Counted from the stretch's first letter, positions 35,301 through 44,366 are shown. The stretch is DNA of 64,000 nt from Glutamicibacter mishrai (GCF_012221945.1 NZ_CP032549.1:3100001-3164000), one strand, 5' to 3'. Notes: a model not told the origin generated them from the sequence alone. A program made the numbers and translations.

Positions 35301-36662
35301 CTAGAGCCAGCCCGGCAGGACCAGCAGTGCCCAGGCCAGCACCGGTCCGGCGAGCACGACGATGCCGCCATAGCTCAGGACCTGCTTGTAGAAGCGGTCC
35401 TTGTCCGTGCCTTCGGGGGCGTTGGCCAGGACCAGTGCGCCGTTGGTGGAGAAGGGCGAAACGTCCACGACGGTGGAGGCGATGGCCAAGGCGCAAATCA
35501 GGCCGGTGGCGCTGATCGATCCGGTGTTCAGGAACGGGATGGCCAGCGGGATCAGCGCGGCCAGGATGGCGGTGGAGGATGCGAAGGCGGAGACTACAGC
35601 GCCGATGTAGCAGATGAGCAGTCCAGCCAGCAGCGGTGCGCCGAGGTTGGCCACGCCGTTGGAGACGTACTCGATGGTTCCGGCTTCTTCCAGCACGCCC
35701 ACGAAGGTGAGCATTCCGCAGATCAGCAGGACGGTGGACCAGCTGATCTTGTTCACTGCTCCCTTTTGCCCGGCAGGATTGACCAGTGCCAGAAATACGG
35801 CGATGGTGATGGAAACGAAGCCGACGTCGACCTTGAAGCCCAGGGCGATGACTGCCAGTGCGATCAGGCCGATGATGGTCATGGTCTGGCCGAAACGCTG
35901 TCCCGGTGCCTTCGGGGCTGCGCCGTCTCCGGCGGGATCGCGGGGGCCGTAGGTGCCTGAGCCGCTGCCCTTGAAGTCGACGTCTGCGGCGTGGGCGCCG
36001 GCGGAAACCTTCAGGCGTGCTTCGGCGACACGTTCGGCGATGGCTCCCGCACGCTGGCCGGCCAGCTGGCGTCCGCCAAGAACCAGGAACAAGACGATGG
36101 CGATCACCAGGTTGAAGATGAAGCTGGTGAGGAAGAGTGCGGTAGGGCTGAAATCGAATCCGGCTTCTTCGATCAGTCCGTTGACGATGACGCCGTAGAC
36201 GGCGATCGGGGAGAAGCCGCCGGCCTGGGCGCCGTGGACGATGAGCATGCCCATCATCAGCGGGTTGATCTTGTAGCGCTGGGCGAAGTTCAGGCCGATG
36301 GGAGCGATGATCGCGACCGCTGCCGGGCCCAGTGCGCCGATGGCGGTGATGGCCGCGGTGATGGCGAACATGACCCAGGGGATCAGCGAGATCCGGCTGT
36401 CAACGAGTTTGACGGCTTTGTCGACGAGGATGTCGATGGTGCCGTTGTTTTGCGCGATGGCAAAAAGATAGGTGACACCCACAAGGGTGAGGAATAGGCC
36501 GCCAGGGAAACTGGCGAGAATGTCCTTGGTATCCATCCCAAGGAAGACGGCGCCGAGCAGGAATGCTCCGACAAAGGCCAATGCCCCCATATTGATGGGG
36601 AACATCGTGGCGATGATGAACATCACCGCTAGGATGATGATGGAGACTAACGCGACAGACAT
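35301..36662 (-). CDS. MatC-like dicarboxylate carrier
   Basis: 453 residues from ATG at 36662, chosen for its AAAAGGA site and because MatC proteins begin this way; a GTG 20 codons upstream is open but has no site. About twelve hydrophobic segments; the N-terminal MatC domain is recognisable (VSIIILAVMFIIATMFPINM, ILASFPGGLFLTLVGVTYLF, MMGMLIVHGAQAGGFSPIAV). Its relatives take up malonate in rhizobia, and related SLC13/DASS carriers take other dicarboxylates. First gene of the operon with the CoA-transferase and carboxyltransferase, divergent from a GntR regulator. Confidence 0.85.
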   Translation of the reverse strand: MSVALVSIIILAVMFIIATMFPINMGALAFVGAFLLGAVFLGMDTKDILASFPGGLFLTLVGVTYLFAIAQNNGTIDILVDKAVKLVDSRISLIPWVMFAITAAITAIGALGPAAVAIIAPIGLNFAQRYKINPLMMGMLIVHGAQAGGFSPIAVYGVIVNGLIEEAGFDFSPTALFLTSFIFNLVIAIVLFLVLGGRQLAGQRAGAIAERVAEARLKVSAGAHAADVDFKGSGSGTYGPRDPAGDGAAPKAPGQRFGQTMTIIGLIALAVIALGFKVDVGFVSITIAVFLALVNPAGQKGAVNKISWSTVLLICGMLTFVGVLEEAGTIEYVSNGVANLGAPLLAGLLICYIGAVVSAFASSTAILAALIPLAIPFLNTGSISATGLICALAIASTVVDVSPFSTNGALVLANAPEGTDKDRFYKQVLSYGGIVVLAGPVLAWALLVLPGWL

Positions 36663-36814
36663 GGGGAAAATCCTTTTCGTGAAGGCCGCAAAGCGAGTGG
36701 TAGTTGGTGTGACTGAAGTCACTGGCTCACTGGCCTAGCCTCCTAGACTCCGGGTGTCTTGTCAAGCAAAATTTCGGTGTAAGTTTGAGCTAGGACACAT
36801 CAGAAGGAGTGAAC

Positions 36815-37525
36815 GTGGCTGAAGTCAAAAAGCCCAAAGGCTTTGCCAAAGTGCAGCGTCCGCGGCTCTATGAACAGCTCATGCAGCAGATCCTGGCTTT
36901 CGTCGAGGAAGAGCAGCTGGGGCCAGGCGATCACCTGCCGGCTGAACGCGAACTGGCAGATCAGCTAGGTGTTTCCCGGGCGACTTTGGCGCAAGCGCTG
37001 GTGGCCTTGGAAGTCTTGGGTGTCATCGACGTCAAGCATGGAACGGGCGCCGTCCTGGTGTACCGGCCCAGTGTTGCGACGGTTTTGCGAGAGCTGCATG
37101 AACACAAGAACCGGCTCCCGGATATCGTTGAAGCGCGCAGCACCCTCGAGGTGAAATTGGCATCGCTTGCCGCGGAACGACGCACCGACGATGACCTGAA
37201 ACGCATCAACCACGCGTTGGAGGTCATGGCCCAAGAAATTGCCGATGGGGACCGTGGCGAAAAGGGCGACGAGCTTTTCCATGAGGCTATTACCGGGGCT
37301 GCGAAATCGTCGGTCTTGCAGAAGCTGATGACGTTCATTTCTGAAATGGTGCTTGAAACGCGGCTCGAATCCCTAGGGCAGCCCGGGCGTCCGGAACGGT
37401 CCTTGGAATCGCACCGGAAAATCACCGAAGCGATTGCTGCCGGTGATCCGAAGGGTGCGGCTGCAGCGATGCAGGAACATATCGAGCTGGTTTCCGATGT
37501 GGCCCTGTTGAAAGAGATTCAGTAA
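36815..37525 (+). CDS. GntR-family regulator, FadR/FCD type
   Basis: 236 residues from the GTG that lies 5 bases after AAGGAG; a GTG two codons earlier overlaps that site. Winged helix PRLYEQLMQQILAFVEEEQL, PAERELADQLGVSRATLAQAL, GTGAVLV; then an FCD helical domain with likely metal ligands (DELFHEAI, ESHRKITEA, MQEHIEL). FCD regulators bind carboxylic acids. Divergent from the MatC operon, its probable target, as matR is for rhizobial mat genes. A CTTGTCAAG palindrome lies between them. Confidence 0.9.
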   Translation: MAEVKKPKGFAKVQRPRLYEQLMQQILAFVEEEQLGPGDHLPAERELADQLGVSRATLAQALVALEVLGVIDVKHGTGAVLVYRPSVATVLRELHEHKNRLPDIVEARSTLEVKLASLAAERRTDDDLKRINHALEVMAQEIADGDRGEKGDELFHEAITGAAKSSVLQKLMTFISEMVLETRLESLGQPGRPERSLESHRKITEAIAAGDPKGAAAAMQEHIELVSDVALLKEIQ

Positions 37526-37537
37526 AATCTCAAGCTA

Positions 37538-38209
37538 CTACTTACCCGAAGGGCTCGTATTCAACAGTTTGAGCACGTCGTCCTGCTCTACCTGGCTGAA
37601 GTCCTTGTAATACGCGCCAACCGCACCGACTTGCCGAGGCTTCAAGAGTTCAACGAGGCCATCGGCCAATGGCGCGAGTTCGGCGAAGGATTCCGGTGCT
37701 ATCACCGGGGACGCGACGGTGACCGAGCGCGGGTGCAGCTTCGCTATGAGATCAAGAGATGCCTTCATGGTCGCACCGGTGGCAATACCGTCATCGCAGA
37801 GAACCACTGATTGCCCGGCAAGATCCGGCGTGTAGGCCTTGAACGCGTGGGCCAAAGCCAAGAGATCCGCGTGGGTCCCGTTTTCCACGGATGACAGTTC
37901 ATCGTGGCCGAAATACTGCAGCGCGCGTCGATGCACTTCGGGATTGAGGTAGCGGCCACTGGTGCTGGCATACTGCGCAATGGCGCCGAAAGCCAGTTCT
38001 GGACTGCTGGGCACACCCAGTTTGCGCACCGCCAAGGCGCCTAGTCGAGCTCCCAGGGACTGGGCTACTTCATAAGCAATGGGAACACCTCCGCGCAGCA
38101 GCCCGAGCACCGTGTACTCACCGGCAGGCAAGGTCGTGGCCAGCTTCATGCCCAACGCGGCGCCTGCGTGGCTACGATCATCAAACCTGGAACTGTTGTC
38201 ACTGACCAT
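37538..38209 (-). CDS. Phosphoribosyltransferase-domain protein
   Basis: 223 residues from ATG at 38209 with TGGAA just upstream. PRPP-binding loop VVLCDDGIATGATMKA near residue 135 and the N-terminal GLLRGGVPIAYEVAQ loop of type I PRTases; ALAVRKLGVP also matches. A 40-residue insertion with YLNPEVHRRALQYFG precedes the loop, as in the group called predicted phosphoribosyltransferases, whose substrate is unknown. Its stop lies only 12 bases from the converging GntR stop. Confidence 0.85.
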   Translation of the reverse strand: MVSDNSSRFDDRSHAGAALGMKLATTLPAGEYTVLGLLRGGVPIAYEVAQSLGARLGALAVRKLGVPSSPELAFGAIAQYASTSGRYLNPEVHRRALQYFGHDELSSVENGTHADLLALAHAFKAYTPDLAGQSVVLCDDGIATGATMKASLDLIAKLHPRSVTVASPVIAPESFAELAPLADGLVELLKPRQVGAVGAYYKDFSQVEQDDVLKLLNTSPSGK

Positions 38210-38304
38210 GGTTCCAGTCTTGCCCAATCCCAGTGAAATGAATAGCGTCTAGCACGGAACTCTCGCTGTGTTGAGCCCGCGATAGTTACTGGTAGCATTT
38301 TCCG

Positions 38305-39321
38305 GTGCGTCAAATTCCAGAAAGAACACGAGATCTCCGACTTGATGCGGCTAAAGGCATCCTGATTATCTTGGTAGTTCTTGGGCACTTGCTCGAAGCG
38401 ACAGCTGGATGGAATGCGCGTTCAACCCGGCTGCCACTGACCGCGATTTATATGTTTCACATGCCAGCATTTGTTTTTCTCGCTGGCGTCACCGCTAAGC
38501 CGACGCAATTGCCCAAACGAATTGGCACTTTTCTTGTCATGCTGGCTTTGTTCCAAAGCCTCTACTTCATCGAAGTGCATTTGATTGGACTGAACAAGAC
38601 TTTTTCGTTACTAATCCCATTTTGGATTTTGTGGTTCTTGCTGGCTATGTGCTGGTGGCAACTGATAATGCCGCTTATCCGAAAATTCCCGAGGACCTCT
38701 ATAGCGGTTTCACTTTTGACTGCGATTTTTTCAGGAACATTCGAGTCCATCGGCTACGACCTTACGCTGTCGAGGACTTTGGTATTCCTGCCATTCTTTG
38801 TAATCGGGGCTACATATGGGCAGGTAATACTTCGTATGGCTTACCAATTGCCAAGAGTGGCTAAGCTTGTTGGTGTCATCGTGGCAGGCGTTGCTTGGAC
38901 GTATCTTTACGCGCAGAATATTCGTCCAGGTTGGCTTTACGGAAGTTTCTCGTTCGAGCGTTTGAAGGTCGAAGACGGAGCCGGAATCCTGATTCGTATC
39001 GGATTGATGATCATTGCAATGCTTGTCGTGCTCACATTCTTGTCTTTGACGCCAAAGTCCAGCACCGTGTTAGTGGCACTCGGGAGGCGCAGCTTGGCTA
39101 TCTTTGCATTGCATGGATTCATAGTTTTGGCGGTCACGCCACTCATGCCGATCGTTCTGCAAAAGAGTGGAAATGTTATCGCAGTCGGAATTTGTCTGCT
39201 TTTGACCGTGTTTACTGTAGCTAGTTTCTCTTTGCCTGTTTTTGACAGGACTATCCGCAGAATTAGTCAGGCAACAATTAGTTTAATATCGAAACCATTT
39301 GTCTCTCGGAACGCCTCATAG
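38305..39321 (+). CDS. Acyltransferase-3 family membrane protein, AT-richer gene
   Basis: 338 residues from a GTG start. N-terminal RDLRLDAAKGILIILVVLGHLLE carries the family His; about ten membrane helices follow (IYMFHMPAFVFLAGVTA; LIPFWILWFLLAMCWWQ). Such proteins O-acylate surface sugars or peptidoglycan. Codon use is clearly AT-richer than neighbours (many TTT, ATT, TTG, ATA-type codons), which suggests acquisition by transfer. No linked polysaccharide genes. Ends before a large hairpin. Confidence 0.8.
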   Translation: MRQIPERTRDLRLDAAKGILIILVVLGHLLEATAGWNARSTRLPLTAIYMFHMPAFVFLAGVTAKPTQLPKRIGTFLVMLALFQSLYFIEVHLIGLNKTFSLLIPFWILWFLLAMCWWQLIMPLIRKFPRTSIAVSLLTAIFSGTFESIGYDLTLSRTLVFLPFFVIGATYGQVILRMAYQLPRVAKLVGVIVAGVAWTYLYAQNIRPGWLYGSFSFERLKVEDGAGILIRIGLMIIAMLVVLTFLSLTPKSSTVLVALGRRSLAIFALHGFIVLAVTPLMPIVLQKSGNVIAVGICLLLTVFTVASFSLPVFDRTIRRISQATISLISKPFVSRNAS

Positions 39322-39373
39322 ATTGCTAGCCTTTTGGCTCGCCTGAGGTAAGAAGTTGAACGCATATCCAACA

Positions 39374-39415
39374 TAAGCGACCGTTCAAGATCACTTGATC
39401 TTGCACGGCCGCTTA
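39374..39415. terminator. Bidirectional terminator
   Basis: Arms 39374-39393 and 39396-39415 (TAAGCGACCGTTCAAGATCA against TGATCTTGCACGGCCGCTTA), 20 bp with two imperfect pairs, between converging genes. Confidence 0.7.
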
Positions 39416-39443
39416 CGTATAGATTTTTCTCAGCTATGGGTTC

Positions 39444-40553
39444 TTAGACCTGGTTGCCCAGCTTGAAGCCCTTGGAAGCCTGGCCGTGGTACGAGCCATC
39501 TTCGTCGCCTGCGCGGGTGAAGGAGAAACCGTCGGCACCAATGGTGACTTCGAGCTCGGAGTCATCGGTACGCTCGATGACTTCTTGCACGTTGCCGTCC
39601 AGGTCCAGGACCTTGGAAGCTTCGGTGTACCACGATGGCACAACCGGGTTGCCCCACCAGTCGCGGCGCTGGTTGTCGTGCACGTTCCAGGTGATGGTCG
39701 GATTGTCCGGATCACCGGTGTAGTAATCCTGGGTGTAGATCTCGATGCGGTGGTCATCTGGATCCAGGATGTACAGGTAGAACGCGTTGGAGACACCGTG
39801 GCGGCCTGGACCGCGCTCGATGCGATCCGAGATGCGCAGGGCGCCCATCTTGTCGCAGATCTGGATGATGTTGTGCTTCTCATGGGTGGAGAAGGCTACG
39901 TGGTGCAGGCGCGGGCCGTTGCCACCGGTCAGTGCGGTGTCGTGAACGGTGCCCTTGCGGTGCATCCATGCTGCGTAGGTGGTGCCTTCATCATCCTGGA
40001 TGTCTTCGGTGACGCGGAAGCCAAGATCTTCAAGGTACGCGCGGCCACGAGGTACGTCCGGGGTGACCTGGTTGAAGTGGTCCAAGCGGACCAGTTCGCC
40101 AGCTGAGTACAGGTCGTAGCGCATGTGCAGACGCTCGACGTGGGTGGTCTCGAAGAAGAATTCGTAGGGGAAGCCCAGCGGATCCTCGACGCGCACGGCG
40201 TCGCCGATGCCCTTGACGAAACCTTCCTTGCGGCGCTCGGTGCGGCAGCCCAATTCCCTGTAGTAGGCCTCGGCCTTGTCTACTTCTTCGGTGGAGCGGA
40301 CACGGAAAGCCATGGCCTTCAGCGCAGCCACTGGGCCCTTGGTCAGCACCAGGTTGTGGTGGATGAATTCCTCGAAGGAACGCAGGTAGATCTGGTTCTC
40401 GTCCTCGTAGGAAACGTGAAGGCCCAGGACGTCAACGTAGAAGTTGCGCGAGCGCTCCAGGTCGGTGACTACCAGTTCGGCGTAGGCGCAGCGCAGGATA
40501 TCCGGTGCTGGAACCGAAGGGGTGGGAATCGGGTTTGCGATCTCTTTGCTCAT
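39444..40553 (-). CDS. hpaD: Homoprotocatechuate 2,3-dioxygenase (extradiol)
   Basis: 369 residues, type I extradiol enzyme that opens 3,4-dihydroxyphenylacetate next to its hydroxyls, using Fe(II) or Mn(II). Offset by +4 from the Brevibacterium fuscum enzyme, all ligands are present: His159 (LDHFN), His218 (LHHVAF), Glu271 (RIEIY); also the second-sphere His204, Arg247 and Tyr261. The Arthrobacter MndD enzyme is the closest known type. AAAGGAG lies before the ATG. Last gene of the operon, 50 bases after hpaE. Confidence 0.95.
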   Translation of the reverse strand: MSKEIANPIPTPSVPAPDILRCAYAELVVTDLERSRNFYVDVLGLHVSYEDENQIYLRSFEEFIHHNLVLTKGPVAALKAMAFRVRSTEEVDKAEAYYRELGCRTERRKEGFVKGIGDAVRVEDPLGFPYEFFFETTHVERLHMRYDLYSAGELVRLDHFNQVTPDVPRGRAYLEDLGFRVTEDIQDDEGTTYAAWMHRKGTVHDTALTGGNGPRLHHVAFSTHEKHNIIQICDKMGALRISDRIERGPGRHGVSNAFYLYILDPDDHRIEIYTQDYYTGDPDNPTITWNVHDNQRRDWWGNPVVPSWYTEASKVLDLDGNVQEVIERTDDSELEVTIGADGFSFTRAGDEDGSYHGQASKGFKLGNQV

Positions 40554-40603
40554 GATTTGCTCCTTTGCAAACAGGAAAGATTGGTGGGGGAAGCCGAAGC
40601 TTC

Positions 40604-42097
40604 CTAGACGCCGAACTTAGGGGAGTGGGCTTCGTTCAGGGTGATCTGGATGGACTGCTGGGTGGTGTAGAAGTCCACCGAACGGTAGCCTCCCTCGCGT
40701 CCCAGGCCCGAAGCCTTCACGCCGCCGAATGGGGTGCGCAGGTCGCGGACGTTGTTCGAGTTCAGCCAAACCATGCCGGATTCAATCTGGTGCGCGAAGT
40801 TGTGCGCGCGCTTCAAGTTGGAAGTCCATACGTAGGCGGCCAGGCCGTACTTGGTGTTGTTGGCCAGCTCCAGCGCTTCCTCGTCGGTATCGAACGGGGT
40901 AATAGCAACCACTGGGCCGAAGATTTCGTCCTGGAAGATCTGTGCATCAGGGGCGACATCGGCGAAAACGGTCGGAGCAACGTAGTTGCCCTCTTCGAAT
41001 CCTTCTGCACGGCCGCCGCCGGCCAGCAGACGGCCTTCCTTCTTGCCGATTTCGATGTAGCTCATGACCTTCTCGAAATGCTTAGGATGCACCAGCGAGC
41101 CGACCTCGGTCTTCGGATCGCTTGGCAGGCCAACACGGATGTTCTTGGCGCGTTGCGCGAACTTGGCGACGAAGTCATCGTAGATGTCGCGCTGGACCAG
41201 CACACGGGAGCCGGCCGTGCAGCGCTCGCCGTTCAGCGAGAACACGCCGAAGACGGTGGCATCCAATGCAGCATCCAGATCGGCATCGGCGAAGACCACT
41301 GCCGGGGACTTGCCGCCTAGCTCCAGGGACAGGCCCTTGAAGAACGGGGCAGCCGCGGTGGAGATGGTGGCGCCGGTGGAGGAGTCGCCGGTGAAGGACA
41401 CCAATGGCACATCCGGGTGCTTGACCAGGTAGTCGCCGGCCACGGAACCGGAGCCGAAGATCAGGTTGAAGACGCCTTCTGGCAGGCCGGCTTCGCGGAA
41501 GATATCCGGCCACAGGCCAGCGGAGAGCGGGGTGTAGCTGGCAGGCTTCATGACCACGGAGTTGCCGGTGGCGATGGCCGGGGCCAGCTTCCAGGACTCC
41601 TGCATGAATGGCACGTTCCATGGGGTGATCAGCGCGGCCACGCCAATCGGCTTGCGGTTCACGTAGTTCATCTGGCGGCCTGGCACGCGGAAGGAGTTAT
41701 CCACCTGGGCGACGATCAGATCGGCGAAGAAACGGAAGTTCTCGGCCGCTCGGCGTGCCTGGCCCTTGGCCTGGGTGATCGGCAGGCCCGAGTCGTAGGA
41801 CTCCAGCAAGGCCAGCTCGTCATCGCGGGATTCGACGATGTCAGCGATCTTGTGCAGCACGCGGGAGCGCTCGCGTGGCAGCATCTTGGACCAAGGGCCT
41901 TCCTTGAAGGCCTTGCCGGCGGCTGCCACGGCCAGGTCAACGTCGGCCGGCTGCGCCGATGCAGCGGTGGCGTAGTTGGTGTTGGCCACTGGCTCCTGGA
42001 CATCGAAGGTTTCCCCGCCGATGGAGTCCACGAATTCGCCGTTGATGTAGTGCTGCAGGTGGGTTGGCAGATTTTCTGGTACGAAGTGCTTGCTCAA
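40604..42097 (-). CDS. hpaE: 5-carboxymethyl-2-hydroxymuconate semialdehyde dehydrogenase
   Basis: 497 residues from a TTG start with AAAGGAA 6 bases upstream. Aldehyde dehydrogenase superfamily: LITPWNVPFMQESWK, FTGDSSTGATI (NAD-binding loop), LELGGKSPAVVFADAD with catalytic Glu, and NGERCTAGSRVLVQ with the nucleophile Cys. It oxidises the ring-cleavage aldehyde made by HpaD with NAD+. The pathway assignment rests on adjacency to hpaD. Confidence 0.93.
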   Translation of the reverse strand: MSKHFVPENLPTHLQHYINGEFVDSIGGETFDVQEPVANTNYATAASAQPADVDLAVAAAGKAFKEGPWSKMLPRERSRVLHKIADIVESRDDELALLESYDSGLPITQAKGQARRAAENFRFFADLIVAQVDNSFRVPGRQMNYVNRKPIGVAALITPWNVPFMQESWKLAPAIATGNSVVMKPASYTPLSAGLWPDIFREAGLPEGVFNLIFGSGSVAGDYLVKHPDVPLVSFTGDSSTGATISTAAAPFFKGLSLELGGKSPAVVFADADLDAALDATVFGVFSLNGERCTAGSRVLVQRDIYDDFVAKFAQRAKNIRVGLPSDPKTEVGSLVHPKHFEKVMSYIEIGKKEGRLLAGGGRAEGFEEGNYVAPTVFADVAPDAQIFQDEIFGPVVAITPFDTDEEALELANNTKYGLAAYVWTSNLKRAHNFAHQIESGMVWLNSNNVRDLRTPFGGVKASGLGREGGYRSVDFYTTQQSIQITLNEAHSPKFGV

Positions 42098-42148
42098 GGC
42101 AATTCCTTTCGTGCTGGTGAGTGTTGGTGGGTCGTGAAAATTCAGGTT

Positions 42149-42808
42149 CTAGATCGCGCTGGGTTCCATGCCCGCAGCCTTCAAATAGCTGTTCAGGGTA
42201 TGGGCGCGGTGTTCGCGGCAGGCCGCTTCGATCTGCGCCGGGGTGGCGTGATCGGCGATTAAGTCCAGGAGCGCATCGTGTTCCTTGACGGATTCACGGG
42301 CGCGGTAGGGGATATGGGTGAAGCTGCTGGCCCGCATGGCCGCCAGCCGGCGCCAGCCGCGCTGCACCAGATCCAGGATGTGCGGGTTGGGGCACTGTCC
42401 GTAGAGCAGTTGGTGGAACTCGGTGTTCATCCGGGTGAAGGCCACCGGGTCGAAATCCTCCAGGCACTGGCGCATCTTTTCGTTCAGCTCCCGGGCCTTG
42501 GCCAGCCAGGCGGCATCCATGGAGCCGGCGGCCAGGGCGGTGGCGGCCGGTTCGATGACCATCAGCGTCTGCATGGTGTGCAGGTACAGGGTCGAATCCA
42601 CGTGGGCCACGGTGGCGCCGACATTGCGGGTGAAGTGCACCAGGCCTTCGGCTTCGAGCCGGCGGATCGCTTCGCGCACCGGGACCACCGAGCAGCCCAG
42701 TTCTTCGGCGATGGTGCCCAGCACCAGGCGGTAGCCTGGCGAGTAGGCGCCATTGTTGATGCGCTCGGAGACCAGCTGGTAGGCGGCTTCGGACTTCGAG
42801 GCGGTCAT
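42149..42808 (-). CDS. GntR-family regulator (FCD) of the homoprotocatechuate operon
   Basis: 219 residues from the ATG inside the TAATG overlap with the upstream FAH-RraA gene. Winged helix AYQLVSERINNGAYSPG, TIAEELGCSVVPVREAIRRLE, FTRNVGATVA; FCD domain with metal-site candidates NTEFHQLL, KEHDALLD and CREHRAHT. Lying inside the operon it should act on the operator region upstream of the first gene. Ligand probably a pathway acid. Confidence 0.88.
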   Translation of the reverse strand: MTASKSEAAYQLVSERINNGAYSPGYRLVLGTIAEELGCSVVPVREAIRRLEAEGLVHFTRNVGATVAHVDSTLYLHTMQTLMVIEPAATALAAGSMDAAWLAKARELNEKMRQCLEDFDPVAFTRMNTEFHQLLYGQCPNPHILDLVQRGWRRLAAMRASSFTHIPYRARESVKEHDALLDLIADHATPAQIEAACREHRAHTLNSYLKAAGMEPSAI

Positions 42809-44310
42809 TACAGCACCCATGAGTCCAGCTCCGGGCTGCCGGCGTCTTTCCACGCGTTGTACTTGGCTTTCCATTCCGCGTTCATCGGGAACAGGCCTTC
42901 GATGGCGTAGCCGCGCTTGACCATGGCGAAGATGAACTCGTCATTGGATTCAGTGACCACAGCCTCGGCGGCGACTTCCTCCACCAGCGCCGGCGGGATG
43001 ACCACGATGCCATCGGAGTCCGCGACAATCACGTCGCCTGGCTGGACCGAGACGCCGCCGCAAGCCACGGTAATGTCCTTGTCCCAAGCCACGTGCTTGC
43101 GGCCGAGCACTGCCGGGTGGGCGCCGTTGTAGAAGACCGGGATCTCCAAGTTGGAGACCGCGTCGAGGTCGCGCACACCGCCATCGGAGATGATGCCGGC
43201 TGCGCCCAGCTGCTGGGAGCGCAGTGCCAGGATGTCGCCCAGAGTGGCCGAGCCGGTTTCGCCGCGGGCTTCCATGACCAGGATTTCGCCGCTGTTCAGC
43301 GAGTCGATGGACTGCTTCTGGGTGTTGTAACCGCCGCCGTGGGCCTTGAAGAGGTCTTCGCGGTTGGGGATGTAGCGCAGAGTTCGGGCGGTGCCGATCA
43401 CGCGCTGCATGCCCTTGGTGGCGCCGGGGACTTCGATGTTCACATTGTTCAGGCCGCGCTTGCGCAGGGTCGCGGACAGGGTGGCGGTGGCCACCGAGGC
43501 GAGCTGTTCGCGCACGGCATCGGTCAGGGCGTCCTTGCCGGTGATCACCGGAGGCAGGCCGGCCGAAGTGCGATCGCCGTAGGCATCTTCCTTGTCCTTC
43601 TCGTTGACCTTCGGCTGGTTGCCGAACGAGCCGAAGGCGGCGGTGCCCTCGGTGGCGGTGGTCTTCAGCTTGCCGGTGGAGGTGCCGGTGATCAGGTCGG
43701 TGACTTCGACTTCCACCACGTCGCCCGGGAAGAAGACGGTGGAGCCCGCGGGGGTGCCGGTCAGGATGATGTCGCCTGGCTGCAGGGTCATCTGCTGGGA
43801 GAGGTCGGCGACGATTTGCGCGAAGGAGAAGAGCAGTTCCGAGGTGGTGGCGTCCTGGGCGAGGTTTCCGTTGACCCAGGTCTGGACGCGCAGCTTGGCT
43901 GGGTCCAAGGAAGCGGCATCGAGCAGGTTGGGGCCTAGCGGGGTGTAGCCGTCGCCGGACTTGGAGCGGATGTTGGATCCCTTGTCCGCGTACTTCATAT
44001 CGTGTACGCCCAGATCGTTGGATGCGGTGATCGAGCCGACGTAGGTCCAGGCTTCTTCCACCGAGACCCGGCGGGCTGCGGTGCCGATGATCAGAGCGAT
44101 TTCGCCTTCGAAGGCCAGAAGCTCGGTGCCGGCTGGGCGCTCAACGGTGCCGTTGGTGGCAGACAGGGAGCTGGATGCCTTCAAGAAGTAGCTGGGGAAT
44201 TTAGGGGTACGCCCGCGCTGTGCTGCGCGGGAGGAGTAGCTCAGGTGCACAGCCAGAACTTTGCCTGCCTGGGCGAAGGTCTCTTCGGTTACTGGGACAG
44301 TAGTGGTCAC
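42808..44310 (-). CDS. FAH - RraA-like fusion (HpaG-like decarboxylase/isomerase plus aldolase-type domain)
   Basis: 500 residues from GTG at 44310, which has AGTAGGA nine bases upstream; ATG at 44334 is an alternative with no site. Residues about 1-240 are a fumarylacetoacetate-hydrolase fold: AFEGEIALIIG (two metal Glu), ASNDLGVHD (metal Asp), GYTPLGP, PGDIILTGTPAG. Residues about 270-480 are an RraA/HMG-aldolase-like domain: GETGSATLGDILALR, GAAGIISDGGVRDLDA (the DGxxRD motif), ADSDGIVVIP. In this pathway FAH proteins act as HpaG decarboxylase or HpaF-type isomerase, and class II aldolases do the final cleavage; the fused domain may supply that step. First gene of the operon. Confidence 0.8.
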   Translation of the reverse strand: MTTTVPVTEETFAQAGKVLAVHLSYSSRAAQRGRTPKFPSYFLKASSSLSATNGTVERPAGTELLAFEGEIALIIGTAARRVSVEEAWTYVGSITASNDLGVHDMKYADKGSNIRSKSGDGYTPLGPNLLDAASLDPAKLRVQTWVNGNLAQDATTSELLFSFAQIVADLSQQMTLQPGDIILTGTPAGSTVFFPGDVVEVEVTDLITGTSTGKLKTTATEGTAAFGSFGNQPKVNEKDKEDAYGDRTSAGLPPVITGKDALTDAVREQLASVATATLSATLRKRGLNNVNIEVPGATKGMQRVIGTARTLRYIPNREDLFKAHGGGYNTQKQSIDSLNSGEILVMEARGETGSATLGDILALRSQQLGAAGIISDGGVRDLDAVSNLEIPVFYNGAHPAVLGRKHVAWDKDITVACGGVSVQPGDVIVADSDGIVVIPPALVEEVAAEAVVTESNDEFIFAMVKRGYAIEGLFPMNAEWKAKYNAWKDAGSPELDSWVL

Positions 44311-44330
44311 CGTTGATCGTCCTACTTTCG

Positions 44331-44366
44331 TCATACATCATGTCGTACATCAAATCGTATACGATT
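44331..44366. promoter_or_regulatory. Operator region of the homoprotocatechuate operon
   Basis: Perfect palindrome AATCGTATACGATT (44353-44366), typical of GntR/FCD operators. On the plus strand three related 10-mers follow each other at a 12-base step: TCATACATCA (44331), TCGTACATCA (44343), TCGTATACGA (44355). They lie 21-56 bases upstream of the chosen GTG. Confidence 0.6.

Noticed and set aside
40565..41320. Long plus-strand frames opposite hpaE and hpaD
   Set aside because: They lie opposite genes with complete catalytic motifs and have no ribosome sites.
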